A stretch of 28,054 nt of DNA, from assembly GCA_050743125.1 (NCBI GenBank), contig JBOGEB010000038.1, positions 1 through 28,054 of the forward strand, in the 5' to 3' direction. A program made the translations under genes and the position numbers. This document shows, piece after piece, positions 22,411 to 28,054 of this stretch. The DNA comes from JBOGEB01 sp050743125 (GTDB lineage Bacteria; Actinomycetota; Nitriliruptoria; Euzebyales; Egibacteraceae). Each line of letters begins with the position of its first letter. Positions within the stretch are counted from its first letter, which is position 1. The notes beneath the pieces are model-generated. The model made no database searches. It was given only the letters and a program-made list of their open reading frames with translations, and was not told the DNA's origin.

Positions 22411-22961
22411 GGCTCCAGCACGTCCTCGACCGCGACCGCGAAGCCGGGCAGCAGCGGACAGGTGAGCTTGTCGCCGCGCGTCAGTGTCTCCGGGTGGCCA
22501 TGTACGCCGCCCACGAGCCGGTAGACCTGGACGGAGTCGGCGTCGAGGTCGACGTACCAGTACTCGGGCACGCCGTGCCGCTCGTAGAGGTCCCGCTTGC
22601 GGACCAGCTCGAGGCGCCGGGTCGACGGCGAGGACACCTCGACGACGATGTCCGGAGCTGAGCGGACGAACTTCTCCTCGATCCTGTCCGAGTGCTCCGG
22701 GCGGATGAAGAGCACGTCCGGCTCGACGACGTCCTCGTGGGTGAAGTAGACGTCGAGCGGCGCGATGCCCGCCTTCCCGCCGTGCTCCTTCGAGTACCCG
22801 CGCAGCAGGTAGAAGAGTTCGCCAGCGACGTCCTGGTGGCGGAAGCGGGGCGCGGGGCTCACGATGAGCTCCCCGTCGATGAGCTCTCGGCGCAGGCCGT
22901 CGTTGGGGAAGGTCGCGAGATCGTCGTAGGTGTACCTGGTGGCCTGAGCGGGCGATGACAT
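22407..22961 (-). CDS. Uma2 family endonuclease, copy 1
   Basis: The product is 184 residues from ATG 22961, preceded by AGGAAGGA. It has the Uma2 (DUF820) restriction-endonuclease-like fold: RRELIDGELIVSPAPRFRHQ at the N-terminus, then EDVVEPDVLFI (acidic metal ligand) and DIVVEVSSPST with a lysine-rich RKRDLYERHGVPEYWYVD, which complete the D/E/K site. Uma2 genes are abundant in some bacteria, often as tandem families, and their biological role is unclear. This copy and copy 3 share an identical N-terminus of 28 residues and long identical stretches. Their upstream DNA is also duplicated. It is translationally coupled to the DUF3151 gene. Confidence 0.9.
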   Translation of the reverse strand: MSSPAQATRYTYDDLATFPNDGLRRELIDGELIVSPAPRFRHQDVAGELFYLLRGYSKEHGGKAGIAPLDVYFTHEDVVEPDVLFIRPEHSDRIEEKFVRSAPDIVVEVSSPSTRRLELVRKRDLYERHGVPEYWYVDLDADSVQVYRLVGGVHGHPETLTRGDKLTCPLLPGFAVAVEDVLEP

Positions 22962-23042
22962 TTGCTGTCCTTCCTGGTCATACCCCGACAGTAACCGTAA
23001 AGCAGTCTATCGTCCGGTCGATCTGCCGCGTCTGTGGATAAC
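22962..23042 (-). promoter_or_regulatory. Duplicated upstream block of Uma2 copy 1, with a DnaA-box-like site
   Basis: This 80-bp block closely matches the one upstream of copy 3 (24230-24310). Both contain the AGGAAGG ribosome binding site, the stretch read on the plus strand as GACAGTAACC, CCGGTCGATCTGCCGCG, and at the far end TGTGGATAA (23033-23041), a perfect DnaA-box sequence in reverse. It presumably carries the promoter. Confidence 0.55.
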
Positions 23043-23043
23043 G

Positions 23044-23601
23044 TTACGACTGATCGAGCAGGTCGTCGATCGCCAGCGCGAAGTCGGGCAGCAGCGGGGA
23101 GGTCAGCGTCTCCCCGAGCTTGCGTGTCAGCGGGCGGTCGTAGCGACTGCCGGTGAGCCGGTAGACCTCGACGCAGCCCGCGTCCAGGTCGACGTACCAG
23201 TACTCGGGCACGCCGTAGCGCTCGTAGACGTCCCGCTTGCGGACGCGGTCGAGGTGGCGGCTCCACGACGACGACACCTCGACGACCAGGTCCGGGGCCC
23301 CGCGCACGAACCGCTCCTCGATCCGGTCTGAGTGCTCCGGGCGGATGTACAGCACGTCCGGCTCCAGCACGTCCTGCTCGCAGAAGTAGACGTCGAGCGG
23401 GCCCAGGAACGCCTCGCCGCCGTGCTCCTTTGCGTACACCCAGAGCCTGCTGGCGAGTTCGCCGACGACCGACTGGTGCTGGAGACTGGGGGACGGGTGC
23501 ACGATGAGCTCGCCCCCGATCAGCTCACTGCGCCGGTTGCTCTCGGGGAGCCCGGCGACGTCCGCGTAGGAGAGCCCCGTCGTCCCGTCTGGCCACACCA
23601 T
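23044..23601 (-). CDS. Uma2 family endonuclease, copy 2
   Basis: The product is 185 residues from ATG 23601, with a purine-rich GAAAGG upstream. It has the same fold markers as its neighbours: SELIGGELIVHPSPSLQHQ, EQDVLEPDVLYI, DLVVEVSSSWS and KRDVYERYGVPEYWYVDLDA. It is the most diverged of the three copies and has an upstream region that is not shared with the others. Catalytic positions appear intact. It lies between copies 1 and 3 on the same strand, each with its own ribosome binding site and enough space for its own promoter. Confidence 0.9.
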   Translation of the reverse strand: MVWPDGTTGLSYADVAGLPESNRRSELIGGELIVHPSPSLQHQSVVGELASRLWVYAKEHGGEAFLGPLDVYFCEQDVLEPDVLYIRPEHSDRIEERFVRGAPDLVVEVSSSWSRHLDRVRKRDVYERYGVPEYWYVDLDAGCVEVYRLTGSRYDRPLTRKLGETLTSPLLPDFALAIDDLLDQS

Positions 23602-23668
23602 CGCAAACGCCTTTCGAGATCCTGCTGTGGCGGTACGCGGCGTATCCTGCGGCCGCCACCGAACCCTG

Positions 23669-24229
23669 TCACATCTGCGGCCCGAAGAGGTCGTCGATCG
23701 CGACCGCGAAGCCGGGCAGCAGCGGGGAGGTGAGCTTGTCGCCGCGCTTGCGGAACTCCGGCTCCCCGTACCGCCCGTCGGCCAGCCGGTAGACCTGGAC
23801 GGAGTCGGCGTCGAGGTCGACGTACCAGTACTCGGGCACGCCGTGCTGCTCGTAGAGGTCCCGCTTGCGGACCAGCTCGAGGCGCCGGGTCGACGGTGAG
23901 GACACCTCGACGACGATGTCCGGTGCCGAGCGGATGAACTTCTCCTCGATCCTGTCCGAGTGCTCCGGGCGGATGAAGAGGACATCCGGCTCGACGACGT
24001 CTTCATGGGTGAAGTAGACGTCGAGGGGGGCCGTGAACACCGTTCCGCGGTGGGTTCGGGCGTACGTTCCCAACTCGAGGATGAGTTCGACGACGATCGT
24101 CTGGTGTCGGGTGCGGGGCGCCGGGCTCACGATGAGCTCCCCGCCGATGAGCTCTCGACGCAGGCCGTCGTTGGGGAAGGTCGCGAGGTCGTCGTAGGTG
24201 TACCGGGTGGCCTGGGCGGGCGATGACAT
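23669..24229 (-). CDS. Uma2 family endonuclease, copy 3
   Basis: The product is 186 residues from ATG 24229, with an AGGAAGG ribosome binding site. It is nearly identical to copy 1 over the first 40 residues and over the nuclease core (THEDVVEPDVLFIRPEHSD; DIVVEVSSPST), but differs in the segment around residues 45-70. That segment reads IVVELILELGTYARTHRGTV here and has an unrelated-looking sequence in copy 1. A block exchange between paralogues would explain this. The upstream 80 bp are also shared with copy 1. Confidence 0.9.
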   Translation of the reverse strand: MSSPAQATRYTYDDLATFPNDGLRRELIGGELIVSPAPRTRHQTIVVELILELGTYARTHRGTVFTAPLDVYFTHEDVVEPDVLFIRPEHSDRIEEKFIRSAPDIVVEVSSPSTRRLELVRKRDLYEQHGVPEYWYVDLDADSVQVYRLADGRYGEPEFRKRGDKLTSPLLPGFAVAIDDLFGPQM

Positions 24230-24310
24230 AGCTTTTCCTTCCTGGTCATTCCCCGACAGTAACCACGAAACAGCCTACCGCCCGGTCGATCTGCCGCGCT
24301 TGTGGATAAC
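24230..24310 (-). promoter_or_regulatory. Duplicated upstream block of Uma2 copy 3, with a DnaA-box-like site
   Basis: This is the partner of the block at 22962-23042. TGTGGATAA is at 24301-24309. Conservation of non-coding DNA as far as the DnaA-like site shows the duplication unit included the promoter. Confidence 0.55.
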
Positions 24311-24438
24311 CCTATGTGCGCCGAGCCGCGAGTACGGTCGCCCGTCCGTCGCACGGGCATCCCCGCGCTCCGGCGCAGTCACGCCCTCGGTGTGATCGCA
24401 TTGACGACGCACGAACAGGCATTACGTCCCGGTGCCAG

Positions 24439-24444
24439 TAGCCT
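24439..24444 (+). promoter_or_regulatory. -10-like box of a probable leaderless promoter (lipoprotein gene)
   Basis: TAGCCT ends 6 bp before the ATG at 24451, and there is no ribosome binding site between. The match to the consensus is partial. Confidence 0.3.
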
Positions 24445-24450
24445 TGCCCC

Positions 24451-24981
24451 ATGGTGCGGCTGCTCGCGGCGCTGGCGCTGCTCGCCGTCCTGCTGACCGG
24501 CTGTGGGGGGACACCGGCCGGCAGCGGTCCCTCGGCGGTCCGGCCACGGGACGGGCGGTCCGGCCTGCACCTGGCTGGTGTGATCCGCGGGCAGCAGCTC
24601 GCGGTCTCTGACGGCCTGCCGCGGCTGGAGGCCACCGACTGTGACCCGAACGACGGCGCTGACCAGGACGTCTGTGTCGTGTCGCGGACAATCGACGGGA
24701 CGCCGTTCGTCGTGGTGTTCGAGAACCCCGCGGTGCTCGAGCCTGGCACGTTGAGGGTGGAGTCCGGAGGCTGCGCGCGCCCCGAGGACTGCGATCGCGT
24801 GGCCGGCGTCGCGGTGATCGAAGTTCGGGCCGGGGTGCGCGACCGCGTGCGCGCGCAGGGCGGCTCGCTGACGCTCGAGGTCGTCGAGCCCGGCCGGCGC
24901 TACGTCGGCTCGCTCTCCCTCGAGCTGCCGAACGGCCGCATCGACGGCGACTTCGACCTGATCCCGCGCCCCGAGCCTTAG
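24451..24981 (+). CDS. Putative lipoprotein of unknown function
   Basis: The product is 176 residues from ATG 24451. An N-terminal signal with a lipobox (LAALALLAVLLTGCGG, Cys about residue 18) marks it for lipid attachment and export. The mature part is rich in Gly and Asp with two cysteine pairs (ATDCDPNDGADQDVC and GGCARPEDC) that could form disulphides outside the cell. It ends with a predicted beta-strand region (GSLSLELPNGRIDGDFDLIP). No family is recognised. Its TAG stop marks the left edge of element 2. Confidence 0.75.
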   Translation: MVRLLAALALLAVLLTGCGGTPAGSGPSAVRPRDGRSGLHLAGVIRGQQLAVSDGLPRLEATDCDPNDGADQDVCVVSRTIDGTPFVVVFENPAVLEPGTLRVESGGCARPEDCDRVAGVAVIEVRAGVRDRVRAQGGSLTLEVVEPGRRYVGSLSLELPNGRIDGDFDLIPRPEP

Positions 24982-25140
24982 CGCGTGTTTGAGAATGACT
25001 CAGATGGGTCGCGTCGCGTCGGGTTCCGCTCCTTTAGGGTGGGTGGGGGAGGTTGGTGCGGTCGGCGGTTTCGGCGGCCAGGGGCAGGTCACTTCGCCCA
25101 CAGAGCAAGGCCGCGGTTCTCAAACATGTTCTTAGGCGTG
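24979..25140. repeat. MITE-like element 2 with terminal inverted repeats (non-coding)
   Basis: CGTGTTTGAGAA (24984-24995) is repeated in inverted form as TTCTCAAACATG (25117-25128), with one mismatch, and the outer ends extend to CCTTAG and CTTAGG. It lies between the convergent lipoprotein and cupin genes. Read in reverse it aligns with element 1: both have TTTGAGAA, then CGCGGCCTTG, then GTGGGCGAAG, and both have CCCCTGGCCGCCG further in. It is shorter than element 1 and lacks the 32-bp palindrome. Confidence 0.62.
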
Positions 25141-25157
25141 ACCGCGCCTTGAACATG

Positions 25158-25604
25158 TCAGCCGCCCAGGGCCTTGCGCAGGCGGTCGGACGCGCTGCGT
25201 TTCTGTTTCGCCGCCTTGCGCGGGACCGGCGGTGGGCCACAGACGGCGGGGACCTCGTCCGGCGGGCTCACGACGACCTGGAGGATCAGCGGGTCGGCCG
25301 AGTCGTTGCGCACGCCGTGCGGCACCGCAGCGGGCACCATCACCGACTGGAGCGGCTCCAGCGTCGCCTCGGCCTCGTCGGTCACGATCCACGCCCGGCC
25401 GCCGAGCACCGTGTACACGACGTCCGCGGTCGGGAACGCTCGCGCGCCGATCACCTGCTGCGGCTCGAGGCAGACGAGGTCGACCGCTACGACGTCAGTG
25501 GCGAGCACCCGCTGGGTGACCGGGGTGCCTGGATGGAAGACGACATAGTCGCGGAGGTCGACGGCAACAGGCTCGAACGGGCTGGGCTGATCCACGCGGC
25601 TCAT
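25158..25604 (-). CDS. Cupin domain-containing protein
   Basis: The product is 148 residues from ATG 25604. The double-stranded beta-helix pattern is recognisable: ADVVYTVLGGRAWIVTDEAE followed by EPLQSVMVPAAVPHGVRNDS. The first motif lacks the usual HxH and Glu metal ligands (ARAFPTADVVYTV), and only one histidine remains in the second. A non-catalytic or ligand-binding role is therefore more likely than a dioxygenase-type enzyme. The C-terminus is basic (KAAKQKRSASDRLRKALGG). The 67-bp tandem repeat begins 14 bp upstream of its start. Confidence 0.75.
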   Translation of the reverse strand: MSRVDQPSPFEPVAVDLRDYVVFHPGTPVTQRVLATDVVAVDLVCLEPQQVIGARAFPTADVVYTVLGGRAWIVTDEAEATLEPLQSVMVPAAVPHGVRNDSADPLILQVVVSPPDEVPAVCGPPPVPRKAAKQKRSASDRLRKALGG

Positions 25605-25618
25605 CGTATGGCCACCGC

Positions 25619-25752
25619 ACTGACCAAGCCGACCTCCCCCACCCGCCCGCCCTTAACGGAAGGCCACCGGCTTCGCCGCTGGCCTACTGACCAAGCCGAC
25701 CTCCCCCACCCGCCCGCCCTTAACGGAAGGCCACCGGCTTCGCCGCTGGCCT
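25619..25752. repeat. 67-bp tandem repeat, two copies, in a divergent promoter region
   Basis: The unit starts ACTGACCAAGCCGACC and ends in GGCCT. Two copies are identical by eye. Each contains a hairpin, AGGCCACCGGC-TTC-GCCGCTGGCCT (25661-25685 in copy 1), with a single mismatch in an 11-bp stem. ACCTCCCCCACCC in the unit also occurs, with one difference, in inverted form in element 2. The repeat occupies almost all of the space between the divergent cupin and pepA starts. Confidence 0.88.
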
Positions 25753-25754
25753 AC

Positions 25755-25760
25755 TAAACT
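25755..25760 (+). promoter_or_regulatory. -10-like box of a probable leaderless promoter (pepA)
   Basis: TAAACT ends 8 bp before the ATG at 25769, and no ribosome binding site is visible. It lies just past the second copy of the 67-bp repeat, whose internal copy has CTACTGACC instead of CTACTAAAC at this place. Confidence 0.35.
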
Positions 25761-25768
25761 CGGCGGCA

Positions 25769-27280
25769 ATGGTGATCTTCGAGCTGTCAGACGAGTCTCC
25801 CGCCGCGGCCCAGGCAGACGTCCTGGCCGTGTTCGCCGCCAAGGGCGAGGACGGGGCCGTGCCCGGCCGGGATGCGGTCGCCCTCGCCGAGGCGCTCGGC
25901 GTCGACCTCGCCGCCGAGCTTGGCGGGATCCGCTTCGAGGGCGGCCTCGGCGCGATCGCCCGCATCCCCACCCGTGGCAAGGCGAAGGCGCCGCTCCTCT
26001 ACGTCGTCGGCCTCGGCAAGCCGGGCAGCCAGCCTGGCCCCGCCGAGACGCTCCGCCGCGCCGCCGGGGCATGCGCGCGCAACGCGACCCGTGACTCGAC
26101 GCTCGCGATCGTCGTGCCGGGTGACCTGCTCGACGGCCTGTCCGCCGCCGAGCGCGGCCAGGTCGTCACCGAGGGCGCCGGGCTCGGCGCGTACGCGTTC
26201 ACCACCTACCGCACGAAGACCTCGGACCTGGTGAACATCGAGCGCGTGCAGCTGCTGGTCGGCGAGGGGCTGGCCGGCGCGGACGTGAGGAAGGGCATGG
26301 ATGAAGGCGAGGTCCTCGTCCGGGCGACAAGCCTCGCCCGCGACCTCGTCAACACCTCGCCCGCCCACAAGCGACCCCCGGCCCTGGCCGAGCGGATCGC
26401 CGAGATCGCGCGTGAGGCCGGCCTCGACGTGCGCGTCCACGACGAGGTGGCGCTGGCCGAGGGCGGGTTCGGCGGGATCCTCGGCGTCGGGCAGGGCTCC
26501 AGCGAGCCGCCTCGGCTCGTCGAGCTGACCTACGCGCCGCCCGGCGCGGCTGGCCACGTCGTGCTGGTCGGCAAGGGGATCACGTTCGACTCCGGTGGGT
26601 TGTCGCTGAAGCCGAGCAGCGCGATGAACACCATGAAGTCCGACATGTCCGGCGCGGCGGCGGTGGTCGCGGCGATGTCGGTCCTGCCGGCGCTCGGGGT
26701 GAAGACGAAGGTCACCGGGCTCGCCGCGCTCGCCGAGAACATGCCGTCCGGGACCGCGATTCGGGTGTCGGACGTGCTCACCCACCGGGGCGGCAAGACC
26801 GTCGAGGTCATGAACACCGACGCCGAGGGGCGGCTGGTGCTCGCCGACGCGCTCGCCTACGGCGTCGAGTTGGAGCCCGACGCGATGATCAACATTGCGA
26901 CGCTCACCGGCGCGCAGGTGGTCGCGCTCGGCACCAAGATCGCCGGCCTGATGGGCACCGACGACGGTCTGGTCGAGGCGCTACGGGCCGCCGCTGACGC
27001 CGCCGGCGAGCTCGTCTGGCCGTTGCCGCTCCACGCCGAGTACGCCGACCAGCTCAAGAGCGAGGTCGCCGACCTCAAGAACATCGGCAAGCCCGGTCAG
27101 GCCGGAACGATCATCGCGGGGCTCTACCTCAAGGAGTTCACCGGCAGCGTGCCTTGGGCGCACCTCGACATCGCCGGCCCGGCCTTCACTGAGGAGGGCG
27201 ACTCCTACTACACGGCCAAAGGCGGGACGGGAGCCGGCGTCCGGACGCTCGTGCGCTACCTCCAGGCCAGAGCCGGCTGA
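25769..27280 (+). CDS. pepA: Leucyl aminopeptidase (peptidase M17)
   Basis: The product is 503 residues, the usual length for the family. The N-terminal macro-like domain spans about residues 1-165. The catalytic domain has the metal ligands in order: VLVGKGITFDSGGLSLKP (Lys and Asp), MKSDMSGAAAVVAAM (Asp) and the signature NTDAEGRLVLADAL (about residues 350-363). It removes N-terminal amino acids from peptides in the cytoplasm with two divalent metal ions; some members also bind DNA. All catalytic residues are present. The ATG at 25769 is chosen because it opens the conserved N-terminal strand; the transcript is probably leaderless. Confidence 0.94.
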   Translation: MVIFELSDESPAAAQADVLAVFAAKGEDGAVPGRDAVALAEALGVDLAAELGGIRFEGGLGAIARIPTRGKAKAPLLYVVGLGKPGSQPGPAETLRRAAGACARNATRDSTLAIVVPGDLLDGLSAAERGQVVTEGAGLGAYAFTTYRTKTSDLVNIERVQLLVGEGLAGADVRKGMDEGEVLVRATSLARDLVNTSPAHKRPPALAERIAEIAREAGLDVRVHDEVALAEGGFGGILGVGQGSSEPPRLVELTYAPPGAAGHVVLVGKGITFDSGGLSLKPSSAMNTMKSDMSGAAAVVAAMSVLPALGVKTKVTGLAALAENMPSGTAIRVSDVLTHRGGKTVEVMNTDAEGRLVLADALAYGVELEPDAMINIATLTGAQVVALGTKIAGLMGTDDGLVEALRAAADAAGELVWPLPLHAEYADQLKSEVADLKNIGKPGQAGTIIAGLYLKEFTGSVPWAHLDIAGPAFTEEGDSYYTAKGGTGAGVRTLVRYLQARAG

Positions 27281-27287
27281 GCCGGCC

Positions 27288-28054
27288 GTGAGCGGTCCTA
27301 CGGGGGTGATGGCCGTCATCCTGCTCGAGGCTGCCGTCGGTGGCTCAGTCGTGCTGTGGGCCAGCGGCGTGTGGGGCGCGGTGCGGCGCGGGTTCTTCCT
27401 GCTGACCGGGGTCACCGTCGCGCTGTGCGCGGCCGGGGCGTGGGCGCTCGTCCGCAGCGAGCCGGCTGCGGCCGTCCCGGGCGGCGCTCGGGCGGCGCTC
27501 GGCGTGGCGGCGCTTACGGCGCTCTGCGTGGTGTGGGTGGTGCTCCTGCTCGCCAAGCTCCCGCGCGCCGCCTACGCGGTGGGGCTCGCCACCTGCGCCG
27601 CCGGACTCGTCGCGCTTCCGCTGTTCGCGCAGCTGCGGGAGCGGGCCGTGCTCGCGGGCGTCGCGGAGCTTGCCCTCGGCGCGCTGTTCCTCGGCTCGAC
27701 GCTCTACGGCTTGCTGCTCGGCCACTGGTACCTCGTCGAGCGGCGCCTCGACCACCGCCACATGGTTCGTGGCGCCTGGTGGTACATCGCCGGGGTGGTC
27801 GGCGCGATCGGCGCAGCCGCGCTGTCCGCGCGCAACCCCACGCCCCCGGTGGTCGGCACGTCGTTCTCGCCGCTGCTCGCCGTGCCCGGCTTCACCGTGC
27901 TCCTTGCCGCGGGCCTCGTGACGATCTGCGCGATGATCGGCGGGTTCGTGTGGAAGCTCGCCCGCGAGGGTGGCCGGTCGATCCAGGCCGCGACCGGCTA
28001 CTTCTATCTCGCGGTCATCCTCGCCTTCTCCGCCGAGCTGGCGACGAAGTTCCG
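27288..28054 (+). CDS. Multi-pass membrane protein of unknown function (partial)
   Basis: An open frame runs from GTG 27288 past the window's end (at least 255 residues). ATG 27309 is a possible later start. About seven hydrophobic segments are visible, for example VILLEAAVGGSVVLWASGVW, FFLLTGVTVALCAAGAWALV and VLLAAGLVTICAMIGGFVW. A conserved-looking cytoplasmic loop GHWYLVERRLDHRHMVRG has a His/Trp/Tyr cluster that might bind a cofactor. It starts 7 bp after pepA and is probably co-transcribed. I do not recognise a family with confidence. Confidence 0.75.
   Translation, partial: MSGPTGVMAVILLEAAVGGSVVLWASGVWGAVRRGFFLLTGVTVALCAAGAWALVRSEPAAAVPGGARAALGVAALTALCVVWVVLLLAKLPRAAYAVGLATCAAGLVALPLFAQLRERAVLAGVAELALGALFLGSTLYGLLLGHWYLVERRLDHRHMVRGAWWYIAGVVGAIGAAALSARNPTPPVVGTSFSPLLAVPGFTVLLAAGLVTICAMIGGFVWKLAREGGRSIQAATGYFYLAVILAFSAELATKF

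Noticed and set aside
23033..24309. Replication origin based on two DnaA-box sequences
   Set aside because: There are only two sites 1.3 kb apart, they belong to duplicated blocks, and there is no dnaA/dnaN or AT-rich unwinding region.

Overview
The window is high-GC DNA with GTG starts, several apparently leaderless genes, a DUF3151 gene, a remnant of a probable F420-dependent (LLM-class) oxidoreductase and a DUF222-type HNH endonuclease tail. Together these point to an actinobacterium; the class cannot be fixed from sequence alone (Acidimicrobiia, Thermoleophilia and Nitriliruptoria are all plausible). No ribosomal RNA, tRNA or CRISPR array was seen.

Left part (1-9.3 kb): an HNH endonuclease tail is followed by a DUF58 protein (270-1628). 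SpoIIM-like (3023-4009) and RDD-family (4041-4871) membrane proteins, which usually sit beside DUF58, lie beyond an interrupting island. That island holds a collapsed GMC oxidoreductase, an FmdB-type zinc-ribbon pseudogene and a SET-domain methyltransferase gene broken by an 8-bp tandem duplication. Next come an AAA15-type ATPase with an internally deleted RloB partner (an AbiL/RloAB-like defence pair), a deleted LLM oxidoreductase, an alpha-amylase-family gene that has lost about 35 residues in frame, and a CYTH-like protein.

Middle (9.4-16.9 kb): a cation/proton antiporter without an RCK domain, a Schlafen/AlbA-type RecG-like protein and a collapsed nSTAND-WD40 gene. These are followed by the most interesting unit, an apparent three-gene operon of an ATPase with a C-terminal nuclease-like domain, a SAM methyltransferase, and a membrane-anchored CARF-like protein whose start overlaps the methyltransferase stop. 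An inverted repeat and a leaderless-type -10 box precede the operon. I read this as a candidate nucleotide-sensing defence system. An alpha/beta hydrolase (convergent) and an SRPBCC protein follow.

Right part (17.5-28 kb): sbcD-sbcC, a DUF3151 gene coupled to the first of three Uma2-family nuclease paralogues, a lipoprotein, a cupin, leucyl aminopeptidase (pepA) and the start of a multi-pass membrane protein. Three convergent intergenic regions (after the CARF gene, sbcC and the lipoprotein) are bounded by terminal inverted repeats that begin at the stop codon of the upstream gene. Two of them are diverged copies of one element in opposite orientation.

A recurring theme is genes that keep both ends but have lost their middle (GMC oxidoreductase, RloB, LLM oxidoreductase, alpha-amylase, nSTAND-WD40), interspersed with defence-type genes. 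This looks like a decaying, high-turnover accessory region between housekeeping blocks.
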